From: Cryomorphaceae bacterium 1068
Lineage (GTDB): Bacteria; Bacteroidota; Bacteroidia; Flavobacteriales_D; Cryomorphaceae
Assembly: GCA_027214385.1 (NCBI GenBank)
Contig: JAPVXR010000015.1
Coordinates: 7,501-71,500, forward strand
DNA length: 64,000 nucleotides
Direction of reading: 5' to 3'
Positions 36,548-46,825 of the stretch are shown in pieces; positions within the stretch are counted from its first letter, which is position 1; each line of letters opens with the position of its first letter. Made by a program: the position numbers and the translations under genes. Below the pieces are notes generated by a model that saw only the letters and a program-made list of their open reading frames with translations, had not been told where the DNA came from and made no database searches.

Positions 36548-37519
36548 ATGGCAAAAATAAAATACAAGTACAATCCAAGTACGCTCAACTACGAAAAAAT
36601 CCAGCTGACCTTCAAAGATCGGCTTAAGAAAGGGTTAACCTACTTCGTTGTTGGATTATTTTTTGCATTGATCATTGTATTTTTTGCTTACACCTTTATT
36701 GACTCTCCTAAAGAGCTGACGCTAAAACGAGAACTTGCCCAAATGCAGGCTCGCTACGAATTACTGAATAAAGATCTGGACAATGTGGAAGCAGTGCTTT
36801 CTGACATTGAAAGGAGAGACGACAACATCTATCGACAAATTTTGGAATCGGAACCGATTCCTCAATCGGTCAGGGAAGCAGGTGTAGGTGGTGTGAATCG
36901 CTACACTTATCTGGAGGGGTACAGCAATTCCGACTTGGTGATTGATACCAGAAAAAGGCTTGACAAACTAAAAAAACGCCTTTACGTGCAGTCGAAGTCC
37001 TTTGACGAAGTGGTAGAACTCGCTAAGAATAAGGAGAAGATGTTGGCCTCAATTCCCGCAGTACAACCCGTTCCCAATAAAAATTTAAAGAGAGTGGCTA
37101 GTGGCTATGGTTACCGCGTTCACCCTATCTACAAGGTTCGCAAGATGCATTGGGGGATGGACTTTTCCGCACCTACAGGCACTGAGATTTTCGCAACAGG
37201 CGACGGGGTGATTAAAAAAGTAGTAAACAGCCGTCGCGGATATGGAAAACATGTCATAATAGACCACGGTTATGGCTACGAAACGCTCTATGCCCACATG
37301 AGTAAGATAGATGTGCGACGCGGACAGAAAGTAAAAAGGGGAGATATTATTGGCTTAGTAGGGAATACAGGCACTAGTAATGGCCCTCACCTTCACTACG
37401 AAGTAGTGAAGGATGGTAAAAAAATTAACCCGGCTAACTTCTATTTTAATGACTTGACACCCGAGGAATATGATCTAATGATCGAACTCTCTTCCAGTGT
37501 AAACCAATCCTTCGACTGA
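36548..37519 (+). CDS. M23 family peptidoglycan endopeptidase (membrane-anchored)
   Basis: Starting at the ATG at 36548 the protein has 323 residues. It has a short cytosolic N terminus, one membrane span (about residues 30-52), a coiled coil (about 60-95) and a C-terminal LytM-type domain. The zinc ligands are in HWGMDFSAP (H and D) and GPHLHYEV (HxH). It should cut or remodel peptidoglycan cross-links in the periplasm, as in the MepM/EnvC group. A frame start at 36467 adds 27 residues without family support. The MerR gene overlaps its stop by 1 nt. Confidence 0.9.
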   Translation: MAKIKYKYNPSTLNYEKIQLTFKDRLKKGLTYFVVGLFFALIIVFFAYTFIDSPKELTLKRELAQMQARYELLNKDLDNVEAVLSDIERRDDNIYRQILESEPIPQSVREAGVGGVNRYTYLEGYSNSDLVIDTRKRLDKLKKRLYVQSKSFDEVVELAKNKEKMLASIPAVQPVPNKNLKRVASGYGYRVHPIYKVRKMHWGMDFSAPTGTEIFATGDGVIKKVVNSRRGYGKHVIIDHGYGYETLYAHMSKIDVRRGQKVKRGDIIGLVGNTGTSNGPHLHYEVVKDGKKINPANFYFNDLTPEEYDLMIELSSSVNQSFD

Positions 37520-37854
37520 TGCCATACCGCGAAAAAGAAATTGAAAAGCTCTACTACAGTATAGGCGAGGTATCGAAAATGTTTGATGTCAATACATCCT
37601 TGATCCGATTTTGGGAAAAGGAATTCGATATCATCAAACCAAAAAAGAACAAGAAGGGAAACCGACTCTTCACCAAAGATGATGTGGAGAATTTCCGAAT
37701 CATCTTCCACTTGGTAAAGGAGCGCGGCTACACACTACAAGGGGCTAAAGACAAGCTTAAAGACAATAAAAACGACGTGGCGGATACTGTTGAAATGGTC
37801 AAGCGACTCGAGAATGTAAAGGCTTTTTTGCTAGAGCTTAAAAAGAGCCTTTGA
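37519..37854 (+). CDS. MerR family transcriptional regulator (small)
   Basis: A 111-residue protein with a MerR-type winged helix (YYSIGEVSKMFDVNTSLIRFWEKEF; PKKNKKGNRLFTKDDVENF) and a short C-terminal helix with no effector domain. Members of this form are conserved next to M23 peptidase genes in Bacteroidota. The targets are unknown. It overlaps the peptidase stop by 1 nt and so is cotranslated with it. Confidence 0.9.
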   Translation: MPYREKEIEKLYYSIGEVSKMFDVNTSLIRFWEKEFDIIKPKKNKKGNRLFTKDDVENFRIIFHLVKERGYTLQGAKDKLKDNKNDVADTVEMVKRLENVKAFLLELKKSL

Positions 37855-37855
37855 T

Positions 37856-38821
37856 CTAGTAGTAAGACTCCTCACTCAAATAATTCTGCACATAATCTTT
37901 CACTCCATTTTCCAATGAGGTGAACTCTTTGTCATAACCAATGCCGATCAGCTTTGCCATATTGGCCTCAGTGAAATACTGGTACTTGTCTCTTATATCA
38001 GCGGGAGTATCGATGAATGAAATGTTTGGCTCAAGGTTCAAGGCGGAAAAAGTAGCTTTTGCTAAATCCAAGAAAGTTCTGGCAGTCCCCGTTCCCAAAT
38101 TGTAGAGTCCCGAGTTTTTCCTATGTTTCATTAAAAAAAGGCAAACATTAACTAAGTCTTTGACATAGATGAAGTCGCGCAACTGCTCACCATCCTTGTA
38201 CTCAGGATTATGAGATCGAAACAACTTTACCTCTCCGTTTTTCTTAATTTGATTAAAGGCGTGAAAAATGACCGAAGCCATTCTTCCTTTGTGGTATTCG
38301 TTGGGACCATAAACATTAAAGAATTTGAGACCCGCCCAGAAATAGGGCTTCTTGTCTTGTTTAAGCGCCCACTTGTCAAATTCGTTTTTTGATTCTCCGT
38401 AAGGATTGAGTGGCTCTAGCTTTTCTATTACATCATGATTGTCTTCGTAGCCATACTCTCCCAGGCCATACGTAGCTGCTGAGCTAGCATAAACCAAGGG
38501 GATTCCATAATCCACACAAGCTTTCCAAATCTTTTGAGAATAGTCCACATTCAAATCGTCGAATATCGATTTGTCAAATTCTGTGGTATCCGTGCGGGCA
38601 CCGATATGAAAAATGAAGTAGACTAACTTGTGATTCTCGCTTAGCCAATGGTGAAATGCTCTTCGCTCCACCAGCTGAGAAAACCTCTTTCCTTCATAAT
38701 TGAATGCTTTTTCAACTTTTGAAAAGTCATCCACCAAAATTAAATCGTAGTAGCCCTTTTCATTGAGCGCACTTATTAAACAGCTCCCGATAAAACCCGC
38801 AGCACCCGTTACAACAATCAT
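37856..38821 (-). CDS. hldD: ADP-L-glycero-D-manno-heptose 6-epimerase
   Basis: This 321-residue extended SDR has the NADP-binding GAAGFIG close to the start, the catalytic SSAATYG...YGESK, and KFFNVYGPNEYHKG. It makes the L-glycero form of ADP-heptose for the lipopolysaccharide core. I start at the ATG at 38821 (MIVVTGAAGFIG). The frame is open to 38914, but that adds 31 residues ahead of the Rossmann motif and would include the -7 box at 38840. It fits with waaA elsewhere in the window. It diverges from queD and converges on the MerR gene. Confidence 0.92.
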   Translation of the reverse strand: MIVVTGAAGFIGSCLISALNEKGYYDLILVDDFSKVEKAFNYEGKRFSQLVERRAFHHWLSENHKLVYFIFHIGARTDTTEFDKSIFDDLNVDYSQKIWKACVDYGIPLVYASSAATYGLGEYGYEDNHDVIEKLEPLNPYGESKNEFDKWALKQDKKPYFWAGLKFFNVYGPNEYHKGRMASVIFHAFNQIKKNGEVKLFRSHNPEYKDGEQLRDFIYVKDLVNVCLFLMKHRKNSGLYNLGTGTARTFLDLAKATFSALNLEPNISFIDTPADIRDKYQYFTEANMAKLIGIGYDKEFTSLENGVKDYVQNYLSEESYY

Positions 38822-38839
38822 AAGAATTGAGATTTTCGT

Positions 38840-38847
38840 CAAAGATA
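38840..38847 (-). promoter_or_regulatory. Promoter -7 box for hldD
   Basis: The minus strand reads TATCTTTG, 19 bp before the ATG at 38821. It supports the shorter start of hldD. No clear -33 element is seen. Confidence 0.5.
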
Positions 38848-38887
38848 GGCATTGACCTGTATAAGGATGTAAGGTTGAAATAGGTTG

Positions 38888-38895
38888 TATATTTG
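38888..38895 (+). promoter_or_regulatory. Promoter -7 box for queD-folE-BI-1
   Basis: TATATTTG followed by CACC matches TAnnTTTG and lies 17 bp before the queD ATG. It is back to back with the hldD -7 box. Confidence 0.5.
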
Positions 38896-38912
38896 CACCT
38901 GAAAATTTAAGC

Positions 38913-39332
38913 ATGCCATTGGTTTACATCACAAGACGAGAGCGATTTAACGCTGCACATAAACTCTGGAATGAGGAATGGACTGAGCAGAAGAACATGG
39001 AAGTCTTCGGCAAATGCGCCAACCAGAACTGGCACGGTCACAACTACGACCTTTTTGTGACCGTGAAAGGACAACCACACCCCGATACAGGATGTGTCAT
39101 CGATTTAAAAGATCTAAGCAAGATTTTGAAAAAAACGGTGATAGACAAACTCGACCACCGTAACTTGAATCTAGATGTGCCTTTTATGAAGGGCAAAATG
39201 TCATCTACTGAAAATTTGGCAGTCGCCATTTGGGGCGAAATAAAAACTAAAGTTGAAAGTCACGGCTGCCTACTTCACTCCGTTCGTTTGCACGAAACGG
39301 AGAACAATTTTGCCGAATACTTCGGAGAGTAA
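38913..39332 (+). CDS. queD: 6-carboxy-tetrahydropterin synthase / 6-pyruvoyl-tetrahydropterin synthase family (QueD)
   Basis: A 139-residue member of the PTPS/QueD fold. The zinc histidines are H16, H41 and H43 (FNAAHKL; NWHGHNY), and the catalytic cysteine is C35 in [11 protein letters not shown]. The downstream DHRNLN and the ETxxNFAEY end are typical. It acts on 7,8-dihydroneopterin triphosphate, the product of FolE, which is encoded 7 bp later. The product enters queuosine (or tetrahydrobiopterin) synthesis; the sequence alone does not decide. I see no queuosine genes in the window. Confidence 0.9.
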   Translation: MPLVYITRRERFNAAHKLWNEEWTEQKNMEVFGKCANQNWHGHNYDLFVTVKGQPHPDTGCVIDLKDLSKILKKTVIDKLDHRNLNLDVPFMKGKMSSTENLAVAIWGEIKTKVESHGCLLHSVRLHETENNFAEYFGE

Positions 39333-39339
39333 GAGCGAA

Positions 39340-39939
39340 ATGGAAATGGAAGGTTCACAACAAAGTCAGAAGGAAAAAGAGCTCAATAATTTAGAGTCAC
39401 TATTTGGGAAGGTGTTGGACAATCTCGGAGGAGAAAGAGATCGCCAAGGCTTGGAAAACACTCCTTTGAGAGTAGCCAAAGCCATGCAGTTCTTAACTAA
39501 AGGCTATGACCAAGACCCTGCGGCTATCATTCGATCAGCCATGTTTGATGAAGAGTACAGCCAGATGGTCTTGGTGAAAGACATCGAAGTTTACAGCCTT
39601 TGCGAGCACCATATGTTGCCTTTTTTTGGAAAGGCTCATGTGGCCTATATTCCAAATGGAAGAATTGTAGGATTGAGTAAAATACCTCGAATCGTGGACG
39701 TATTTGCACGAAGATTGCAAGTACAAGAGCGACTGACGAATCAAATAATGGAATGTCTTCAAGAAACGCTGGACCCTGTTGGAGTTGCCGTAGTAATAGA
39801 AGCTCAGCACATGTGCATGCAAATGCGCGGAGTTCAAAAGCAAAACTCCGTCACTACGACTTCTGCATTTCACGGAGAATTCTTGGAGGAGACAACTCGT
39901 CAGGAATTTGTTAATTTGATATCAGCAAAACTTCATTAA
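39340..39939 (+). CDS. folE: GTP cyclohydrolase I
   Basis: From the ATG at 39340 (MEMEGSQ) this is a 199-residue FolE, close to the usual size. It converts GTP to 7,8-dihydroneopterin triphosphate. Zinc and catalytic residues are in [21 protein letters not shown] (C and HH), followed by [23 protein letters not shown] and a second cysteine in [10 protein letters not shown]. An earlier in-frame ATG at 39253 lies inside queD and gives a non-homologous N terminus. It supplies the substrate of QueD just upstream. Confidence 0.95.
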   Translation: MEMEGSQQSQKEKELNNLESLFGKVLDNLGGERDRQGLENTPLRVAKAMQFLTKGYDQDPAAIIRSAMFDEEYSQMVLVKDIEVYSLCEHHMLPFFGKAHVAYIPNGRIVGLSKIPRIVDVFARRLQVQERLTNQIMECLQETLDPVGVAVVIEAQHMCMQMRGVQKQNSVTTTSAFHGEFLEETTRQEFVNLISAKLH

Positions 39940-39945
39940 ACAGAT

Positions 39946-40689
39946 ATGGAAGAGAATAATAATATGATGTTTGGCCGCGATGGCGGGCAACATTCAGCAC
40001 AAGTGGACTCCGGCGCATTGGCCAAAAATTTTGTGAGCAATGTCATGACTTACATGACTGCCGCATTAGCCATCACAGGAGTAATGGCCTATTGGTTTGG
40101 AACCAATGAAGACTTAATGAGATTGCTCTATAATGCTGAGGGAACGGGTCGTTCTCTCCTCGGTTGGATAGCGATGCTCGGACCACTTGGACTCGTTTTG
40201 CTCATGGGCTTTCGCTTTCAAAAAATGTCCAGCACAGGAATGCTGACTACCATGATTATCTTTAGCCTGCTGATGGGGATAAGCTTGAGCTCAATTTTTG
40301 CAGTTTATTCTGCATCGAGCATTACCATGACATTCCTTATTACTTCCGCCACTTTCGGAATCATGGCTGTGCTCGGCTACACTACAAGCACCGACCTCAC
40401 CAAGTTTGGCTCGATCATGATGATGGGATTGATCGGAATTATCATAGCCATGGTAGTCAATTGGTTTATGCAAAGTGCTGCACTTGATTACATCATCAGT
40501 GCCGTCGGTGTCTTAATTTTCACAGGACTCACAGCATATGATATGCAGAAGCTTAAACAAATCGGAATGCAAGTTGACTCAGGAACCGATGAAGGAAATA
40601 AATATGCTCTTATGGGTGCATTAACTCTTTACCTCGATTTCATCAATCTCTTTTTGTTTCTCCTTCGCTTCTTGGGAAATAGAGATTAA
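39946..40689 (+). CDS. Bax inhibitor-1/YccA family membrane protein
   Basis: A 247-residue protein with seven hydrophobic segments, beginning at about residue 25, and the BI-1 features TGLTAYDMQKLK and a run of alternating AL/GI-rich helices. BI-1 homologues form pH-sensitive channels or regulate stress and protease complexes in the membrane. The role here is unknown. It is the third gene after queD and folE, 6 bp from folE, and ends in a strong terminator. Confidence 0.9.
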   Translation: MEENNNMMFGRDGGQHSAQVDSGALAKNFVSNVMTYMTAALAITGVMAYWFGTNEDLMRLLYNAEGTGRSLLGWIAMLGPLGLVLLMGFRFQKMSSTGMLTTMIIFSLLMGISLSSIFAVYSASSITMTFLITSATFGIMAVLGYTTSTDLTKFGSIMMMGLIGIIIAMVVNWFMQSAALDYIISAVGVLIFTGLTAYDMQKLKQIGMQVDSGTDEGNKYALMGALTLYLDFINLFLFLLRFLGNRD

Positions 40690-40707
40690 TCATTCATTGA
40701 AATTAAG

Positions 40708-40732
40708 AATCCGACCTTCGTCGGATTTTTTT
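40708..40732 (+). terminator. Rho-independent terminator of the queD-folE-BI-1 unit
   Basis: AATCCGAC and GTCGGATT form an 8-bp stem with a CTTC tetraloop, followed by seven T. Confidence 0.85.
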
Positions 40733-40764
40733 ATTTGTAACCACCTCAAAACCAAATTATACTT

Positions 40765-41646
40765 ATGAAAGCATACGTTTTTCCAGGTCAAGGATCACAG
40801 TTTCCGGGAATGGCCAAAGAACTCTACGAGCAGTCTGAAGAAGCTAAAGCGCTTTTTGAACAAGCAAACGAAATTCTCGAGTTCCGAATCACAGACATTA
40901 TGTTTGGAGGTACCCAAGATGACTTGAAAGAGACTAAAGTAACCCAACCCGCTATCTTTTTACACAGCGTTATTTTGGCTAAGATGCTTGGAGATAAATT
41001 TCAACCGGACATGGTCGCGGGGCACAGTCTCGGTGAGTTTTCTGCATTGACCGCAGCAGGTGCTTTGAGTTTTGAGGCTGGCTTGAAGTTGGTGGCCCAA
41101 CGTGCCAATGCCATGCAAAAGGCTACCGAGCAAACAAAGGGAACAATGGCAGCCATATTAGCCTTGGACGACGAAGTAGTGGAGAAGCTTTGTGCAGAAA
41201 TTGATGGTATAGTCGTTCCGGCCAACTACAATTGCCCTGGCCAATTGGTGATCAGTGGAGAGCTGGACGCTGTCCAAAAAGCCTGTGATGCTCTTTCGGC
41301 AGCAGGTGCCCGACGAGCTATGATTTTACCCGTAGGTGGTGCATTCCATTCGCCACTTATGGAACCGGCCAGAGCCGATTTAGCCTCAGCCATAGAATCG
41401 ACTGAGATTAAATCACCGTCCTGCCCGGTTTACCAGAATGTATCTGCAGAACCTGTGACTGATCCCGCCACGATCAAAGCAAACTTGGTCGCACAGCTTA
41501 CCGCTCCTGTGCGTTGGACGCAAACCATGCAAAACATGATTGCAAACGGAGCTACCGCTACAATTGAAGTGGGCCCTGGAAAAGTTCTTCAGGGACTCTT
41601 TAAGAAAGTAGATCGAGGTTTTGAAACGTCTTCTGCTGAATTATAA
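40765..41646 (+). CDS. fabD: Malonyl-CoA:ACP transacylase
   Basis: A 293-residue transacylase that loads malonate onto acyl carrier protein in fatty acid synthesis. The N-terminal FPGQGSQFPGM, the nucleophile GHSLGEFSAL, the QRANAMQ arginine segment and the GGAFHSPLM histidine are all present. Its last codons overlap the end of the convergent sugar-nucleotide dehydrogenase by 6 bp. A transcription unit of one gene is likely. No terminator lies between the two converging genes. Confidence 0.95.
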   Translation: MKAYVFPGQGSQFPGMAKELYEQSEEAKALFEQANEILEFRITDIMFGGTQDDLKETKVTQPAIFLHSVILAKMLGDKFQPDMVAGHSLGEFSALTAAGALSFEAGLKLVAQRANAMQKATEQTKGTMAAILALDDEVVEKLCAEIDGIVVPANYNCPGQLVISGELDAVQKACDALSAAGARRAMILPVGGAFHSPLMEPARADLASAIESTEIKSPSCPVYQNVSAEPVTDPATIKANLVAQLTAPVRWTQTMQNMIANGATATIEVGPGKVLQGLFKKVDRGFETSSAEL

Positions 41647-42930
41647 ACTCCAGTAAAGAAACTTATTAATCTTCCCTCGGTAGATTCCTTTTAGGTCAAC
41701 GAATACACCATCCGCATCGATAATCTCCTCGAAGTAACTCTCGGGGAGATTATCGTATTCAGAGTGATTTACCGCTACGATTACTCCATCGTATTTAGGA
41801 TTGGGCTTTGGAGCCAAATCATACCCATACTCATCCTTCACCTCTTCAGGAGAGGCATGAGGGTCTATAACGTCCACCTTCACACCAAAAGACTCTAACT
41901 CTTTCACTGTATCTACCACCTTAGAGTTACGAATATCGCTCACATTCTCTTTGAAAGTAGCGCCCATAACCAGCACTTTGGCGTTTTGGATATGCTTTCC
42001 TTTTGAGATGATCTTCTTCACGGTTTGTTTCGCCACGTAAGCTCCCATCGAGTCATTCACAAATCGACCTGAGTTGATGATCTGCGCGTGGTATCCTAGT
42101 TTCTCCGCTTTATGTGTGAGGTAGTACGGGTCGACACCAATGCAGTGACCGCCTACCAATCCCGGACGGAAATTCAAGAAATTCCATTTAGTCCCTGCAG
42201 CTTCCAACACTTCGTAGGTGTTGATTCCCATCCTATTGAAAATAATCGAAAGCTCGTTGATCAAAGCAATATTTACATCTCGTTGCGTATTCTCAATAAT
42301 CTTGGCTGCTTCAGCAACTCGAATGGAGCTTGCACGGTGCACTCCTGCGTCAACTACCAATTCGTAAACCTTGGCAATGATTTCAGCCGATTCAGCGTCG
42401 CAGCCTGCAGAAACCTTAACAATACTGCGAAGAGTGTGCTCCTTGTCTCCCGGATTAATCCTTTCAGGGCTGTAGCCTACCTTAAAGTCTTCCACAGATT
42501 TTAAGCCACTGATCTCTTCGATCACAGGAACACAATCTTCCTCGGTACAACCAGGATAGACAGTACTCTCGTAAACAACATAATCGCCTTTTGATATGGC
42601 GTTAGCAACCGTTTTGGACGCAGCCAATACAGGAGTCAAATCAGGCTTATTTCCAATATCGATTGGAGTAGGCACTGCTACGATAAAAAAGGAAGCCTCC
42701 TTCAAATCTTCTGCATCGGCAGTGAAGGTTATGTCACAACCTTCAAAATCAGATGACTCCAATTCATTGCTTGGATCTATTCCATTATTCATCAATGCAA
42801 CCCGATCGGGGTTGATATCGAAACCAATTACGGAAACTTTTCTGGCGAATTCCAAGGCTATGGGAAGACCCACGTAACCGAGGCCAATGACCGCCATTTT
42901 CTTCTCTTTGTTTAAGAGGGAATTGTACAT
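41641..42930 (-). CDS. UDP-N-acetyl-hexosamine 6-dehydrogenase (WbpA/TviB-like)
   Basis: A 429-residue nucleotide-sugar dehydrogenase. The NAD site is GLGYVGLP, the catalytic cysteine is in GLVGGHCIGVDPYY, and the family signatures VYESTVYPG and VGYSPERINPG are those of the VipA/TviB/WbpO/WbpA group, which oxidises UDP-GlcNAc or UDP-GalNAc to the uronic acid. With the WbpB-, WbpD- and WbpE-like neighbours, UDP-GlcNAc is the likely substrate; that is inferred. It is the last gene of the six-gene minus-strand operon, 1 nt after the WbpB-like gene. Confidence 0.88.
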   Translation of the reverse strand: MYNSLLNKEKKMAVIGLGYVGLPIALEFARKVSVIGFDINPDRVALMNNGIDPSNELESSDFEGCDITFTADAEDLKEASFFIVAVPTPIDIGNKPDLTPVLAASKTVANAISKGDYVVYESTVYPGCTEEDCVPVIEEISGLKSVEDFKVGYSPERINPGDKEHTLRSIVKVSAGCDAESAEIIAKVYELVVDAGVHRASSIRVAEAAKIIENTQRDVNIALINELSIIFNRMGINTYEVLEAAGTKWNFLNFRPGLVGGHCIGVDPYYLTHKAEKLGYHAQIINSGRFVNDSMGAYVAKQTVKKIISKGKHIQNAKVLVMGATFKENVSDIRNSKVVDTVKELESFGVKVDVIDPHASPEEVKDEYGYDLAPKPNPKYDGVIVAVNHSEYDNLPESYFEEIIDADGVFVDLKGIYRGKINKFLYWSL

Positions 42931-42931
42931 A

Positions 42932-43960
42932 TCAGGAATTATTCTTGTCTCTTACTTTGTAAATTCTTTCGATGATGTCTACCACCTTTAAACCTTCGAG
43001 GGCATTGGTAGTGGCCACATTTCTATTCAAAATAGTGTCAACCACGTTTTCAATTACGAAGTGGTGATTGGCAGCACTTCCTTTATAAGCGCCATAATCA
43101 TTGGCGGGACTAGACTCGCTAAGCTCAGGCATCTCATAGCCTTCTACATTGCAAACCTCAACTTCATTCATGTATTGACCGCCAACCTTCACGCTTCCTT
43201 TGCTGCCTATCACGGTTATGCTGCTCCCTAAGTTTTTGCCCCAAACAGAGGTCGAGTAATTCAAGGAGCACTTACCTCCGTTAATGAAGTCAAAAGTCAC
43301 CAAACCACTGTCTTCAAAATCGGTTAAACCCTTATGATTGAAGTCGGCAAAACGACCTTCAATGTTCTCGATATCTCCAAACAACCAGTACATGATATCG
43401 ATGAAGTGAGAAAATTGGGTAAACAGTGTTCCCCCATCAAGATCGGCTCTTCCCTTCCAGCCTTCCTTCTTGTAGTACCGCTCATCGCGGTTCCAGTAGC
43501 AGTCGATGTCCACCAAGAAGATCTCACCCAAACGCTTATTCTCAATCATCTCTTTCAACCAAGCCGAAGGAGGAGAATAACGATTTTGCATGACGCAAAA
43601 AACGTGTCTACTCACCTGAAGTGCCTTGAAGATCACCTCTTCACAATTCGCTTTCGACAAGCCCATTGGCTTTTCACAAACTACGTGCTTCTTTTCATTC
43701 AAAGCCTTTAACGACTGAGAGGCGTGCAGTCCATTGGGAGTACAAATATTCACCACATCGATTTCAGGATGGGCTTTGAACATTGCCTCCATAGTGGAGA
43801 AAAAAGACTCTTCGATCCCCTCCGCTCCGCATTCAGCAGGAGAGGCGTTATCAACTACTGCGACCAATTCCGCTTCGTCATTTCGTCGGATCATTTCCGC
43901 ATGGCGCTTTCCGATGTGGCCGTAACCTACTATAGCAAACTTTACTTTTTGTTGATTCAT
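42932..43960 (-). CDS. wbpB: Gfo/Idh/MocA oxidoreductase, WbpB/WlbA-like UDP-GlcNAcA 3-dehydrogenase
   Basis: A 342-residue oxidoreductase with the N-terminal Rossmann segment ([13 protein letters not shown]), the family signature [16 protein letters not shown], and the C-terminal sheet with [13 protein letters not shown]. In WbpB/WlbA, this fold oxidises C3 of UDP-GlcNAcA for later amination. The WbpE- and WbpD-like genes in the same operon support the assignment. It overlaps the WbpD-like gene by 4 nt. A general sugar dehydrogenase role is the alternative. Confidence 0.85.
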   Translation of the reverse strand: MNQQKVKFAIVGYGHIGKRHAEMIRRNDEAELVAVVDNASPAECGAEGIEESFFSTMEAMFKAHPEIDVVNICTPNGLHASQSLKALNEKKHVVCEKPMGLSKANCEEVIFKALQVSRHVFCVMQNRYSPPSAWLKEMIENKRLGEIFLVDIDCYWNRDERYYKKEGWKGRADLDGGTLFTQFSHFIDIMYWLFGDIENIEGRFADFNHKGLTDFEDSGLVTFDFINGGKCSLNYSTSVWGKNLGSSITVIGSKGSVKVGGQYMNEVEVCNVEGYEMPELSESSPANDYGAYKGSAANHHFVIENVVDTILNRNVATTNALEGLKVVDIIERIYKVRDKNNS

Positions 43961-44526
43961 TGCTTTCTGACCTTTCCGTCTTCAAGAATATACTTATCGC
44001 CACTTTCAGGGCAAATGGCCGAACCCTTTGAATCGAATTCGAGTCGATGACCAAACTCGCTTATCCAACCCAATTGCTTGGCAGGATTTCCAATTACCAA
44101 TGCAAAGGGAGCCACCGTTTTGGTAACTACTGCACCCGCCCCGATAAAAGCATATTCACCAATATCATTTCCGCAAACAATGGTAGCATTAGCGCCAATA
44201 CTAGCACCTTTTTTCACAACTGTTTTGGCGTATTGATCTCTTCTGATGACAGCACTTCGTGGATTCGTGACATTGGTAAAAACCATTGACGGCCCTAAAA
44301 AGACATCATCTTCGCAGATGACACCAGTATAGATGGAAACGTTGTTTTGGACTTTCACATTTCTACCCAAAATCACTTCAGGAGAGATGACTACATTCTG
44401 GCCTATATTGCACTTTTCTCCAATCTTGCAATTGGGCATGATGTGCGAGAAATGCCAAATCCTTGTGCCTTCACCTATTTCGCAGCCCTCATCAACAACT
44501 GCCGTTTCATGTGCTTGAAAACTCAT
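43957..44526 (-). CDS. wbpD: UDP-2-acetamido-3-amino-glucuronate N-acetyltransferase (WbpD-like)
   Basis: A 189-residue left-handed beta-helix protein made of hexapeptide repeats ([26 protein letters not shown], and others) and an [20 protein letters not shown] pattern, as in WbpD/WlbB acetyltransferases. It should acetylate the 3-amino group from acetyl-CoA, giving UDP-GlcNAc3NAcA. It sits between uxs (1-nt overlap) and the WbpB-like gene (4-nt overlap). Confidence 0.9.
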   Translation of the reverse strand: MSFQAHETAVVDEGCEIGEGTRIWHFSHIMPNCKIGEKCNIGQNVVISPEVILGRNVKVQNNVSIYTGVICEDDVFLGPSMVFTNVTNPRSAVIRRDQYAKTVVKKGASIGANATIVCGNDIGEYAFIGAGAVVTKTVAPFALVIGNPAKQLGWISEFGHRLEFDSKGSAICPESGDKYILEDGKVRKQ

Positions 44527-45515
44527 TATCGACGAATGTAATTATCGAAATGTTTGTGATCCTTCTTGTAAAGATCATCCTCGCTCAATGTTTTGAAATA
44601 GGCCAATGTTCTTTCCAAACCATCGTACCGCTCTACTTGCGGCTCCCAATCAAGGATTGCCTTTGCCACTGAAATATCAGGACGACGCTTCTTGGGATCA
44701 TCGTGAGGTAGATCTTTATAGATGATTTTAGTTTTGGCTCCCGTCAATTCTACAATCTCTTCAGCAAAAGACTTGATCGTAATTTCATCAGGATTCCCAA
44801 TGTTTACGGGTTCGGCATAATCTGAAAGAAGCAATCTATAAATCCCTTCGACCAAATCATCTACGTAACAGAATGAACGAGTCTGAGATCCATCGCCAAA
44901 AACGGTAAAATCTTCACCTCTCAATGCCTGCCCAATAAAGGCTGGCAATACACGGCCATCGTTCAATCGCATTCGAGGACCATACGTATTAAAGATTCTG
45001 ATGATACGCGTCTCCAATCCGTGAAAACGGTGATAAGCCATGGTTATCGCTTCTTGGAAGCGTTTCGCCTCGTCGTAGACCCCGCGAGGTCCTATGGGAT
45101 TAACATTCCCATAATAAGATTCTTTCTGAGGGTGCACCTCAGGATCACCATAAACTTCACTCGTGCTAGCTACTAGGATTCGTGCTCCTTTGGCTTTGGC
45201 CAAACCCAAAAGATTGTGTGTTCCTAAGGAACCCACTTTCAATGTTTGGATAGGGATTTTCAAGTAATCAATCGGGCTGGCAGGCGAAGCAAAATGCAGG
45301 ATGTAGTCCAACTCTCCGGGCACATGAACGAAATTACTTACGTCGTGGTGGTAGAAGGTGAAATCCTTTTCGGGAAAAAGATGCTCGATGTTTCTGAGAT
45401 CTCCCGTTATCAGGTTATCCATCGCCATAACTTCGTAGCCTTCGGCTATAAAGCGATCGCAAAGGTGAGAGCCTAAAAACCCCGCAGCTCCGGTGATTAA
45501 TACTCTCTTCTTCAT
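44526..45515 (-). CDS. uxs: UDP-glucuronate decarboxylase (UDP-xylose synthase)
   Basis: A 329-residue extended SDR with [14 protein letters not shown] near the start, the catalytic [14 protein letters not shown]...[11 protein letters not shown] region, and [10 protein letters not shown]. The [10 protein letters not shown] variant is typical of UDP-xylose synthase rather than a 4-epimerase. It decarboxylates UDP-glucuronate, the product of the ugd gene that overlaps its start by 4 nt. A conserved pair Ugd-Uxs thus yields UDP-xylose. The gene is inserted among the Wbp-type genes. Confidence 0.9.
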   Translation of the reverse strand: MKKRVLITGAAGFLGSHLCDRFIAEGYEVMAMDNLITGDLRNIEHLFPEKDFTFYHHDVSNFVHVPGELDYILHFASPASPIDYLKIPIQTLKVGSLGTHNLLGLAKAKGARILVASTSEVYGDPEVHPQKESYYGNVNPIGPRGVYDEAKRFQEAITMAYHRFHGLETRIIRIFNTYGPRMRLNDGRVLPAFIGQALRGEDFTVFGDGSQTRSFCYVDDLVEGIYRLLLSDYAEPVNIGNPDEITIKSFAEEIVELTGAKTKIIYKDLPHDDPKKRRPDISVAKAILDWEPQVERYDGLERTLAYFKTLSEDDLYKKDHKHFDNYIRR

Positions 45516-46825
45516 GCTATTATTTTTTCTCTACCAATGCTCTCATAATGGTAGCCCAATTCTTTCATTTGACCTGGCTCAAAGAGGTTTCTTCCATCAA
45601 AAATCACCTTCTCATTTAGTCTATCGCTTACTTTATTAAAGTCAGGACTTCTAAAAACTCCCCACTCTGTTGCGATCAATAAGGCATCCGCATTTTCAAG
45701 CGCTTGGTACATATTGTCAGCATACTCGATTGTGTCTCCGTGTAGCAACTTCACATTGTCCATTGCTTCGGGATCAAAGGCCACAACTTTGGCTTTTGCC
45801 AAAAGGAGTTCTCTGATCATATAGAGAGCCGGCGCTTCTCTGATATCATCCGTATCAGGCTTGAATGCCAAGCCCCAAAGAGCAAATGTTTTTCCCTCCA
45901 AATTATCGCCGTAGTACTCCTTCACCTTGTGAATCAAGGAAAGCTTTTGACGGTCGTTAACCTTTAGAACTGAATCCAGTATTTCAAAATGGTAACCCGA
46001 TTCGTTTCCACTTCGAACCAATGCTTGGACATCTTTTGGGAAACAGCTTCCGCCGTATCCGATTCCCGGGAAAAGGAAACGCTTTCCTATTCGAGCGTCT
46101 GTTCCGATACCCGCGCGAACTTTGTCCACATCTGCACCCACCAACTCGCAAAAGTTGGCAATCTCATTCATGAAAGTAATCTTGGTAGCCAAGAATGCAT
46201 TTGCAGCATATTTCGTCAATTCAGCCGATTTTTCGTCCATCACGATCAAGGGATTGCCCTGACGAACAAATGGCTTGTATAGGTCTGTCATCACCTTGGC
46301 CGCACGCTCCGAAGAGGTTCCGATTACCACGCGGTCAGGTTTCATAAAATCTTCAACAGCAAAGCCTTCGCGAAGGAATTCGGGGTTGGAAACCACATCG
46401 AAATCAACTTTAGCATTTTTGGCAACAGCCGCATGGACCAACTCCGCCGTACCAACGGGAACTGTACTTTTATCAATGATGACCTTGTAATCATCTATAA
46501 TTTTACCAAGCTCCTCGGCCACACCAAGAACGTAGGAAAGATCGGCAGATCCATCTTCACCGGGAGGAGTTGGCAAAGCCAAGAAGATAATGCTTGATTT
46601 CGACACTGCATCTTTAAGATCGGTCGTAAAACGCAAGCGATCTTGACGGATATTTCTTTCGAAAACGGTATCGAGATAAGGCTCGTAAATCGGCACCTCG
46701 CCGTTTTGCATTCTTTCGACTTTTTTCTCGTCAATGTCTACGCAGATCACGTCATTTCCCGTGTCAGCGAAGCAAGTTCCGGTAACGAGGCCTACATAGC
46801 CTGTTCCAACGACTGCAATATTCAT
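45512..46825 (-). CDS. ugd: UDP-glucose 6-dehydrogenase
   Basis: A 437-residue dehydrogenase that oxidises UDP-glucose to UDP-glucuronate with two NAD. It has [18 protein letters not shown] at the N terminus, the substrate segment [14 protein letters not shown], and the catalytic cysteine in [14 protein letters not shown]. It precedes uxs in the operon (4-nt overlap) and follows the WbpE-like gene (4-nt overlap). UDP-GlcA could also serve other pathways. Confidence 0.94.
   Translation of the reverse strand: MNIAVVGTGYVGLVTGTCFADTGNDVICVDIDEKKVERMQNGEVPIYEPYLDTVFERNIRQDRLRFTTDLKDAVSKSSIIFLALPTPPGEDGSADLSYVLGVAEELGKIIDDYKVIIDKSTVPVGTAELVHAAVAKNAKVDFDVVSNPEFLREGFAVEDFMKPDRVVIGTSSERAAKVMTDLYKPFVRQGNPLIVMDEKSAELTKYAANAFLATKITFMNEIANFCELVGADVDKVRAGIGTDARIGKRFLFPGIGYGGSCFPKDVQALVRSGNESGYHFEILDSVLKVNDRQKLSLIHKVKEYYGDNLEGKTFALWGLAFKPDTDDIREAPALYMIRELLLAKAKVVAFDPEAMDNVKLLHGDTIEYADNMYQALENADALLIATEWGVFRSPDFNKVSDRLNEKVIFDGRNLFEPGQMKELGYHYESIGREKIIA

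Noticed and set aside
38822-38914. Longer N terminus of hldD
   Set aside because: The Rossmann motif begins right after ATG 38821, and the extension covers the hldD promoter box.
39253-39339. Longer N terminus of folE
   Set aside because: The added residues are queD sequence read in another frame.
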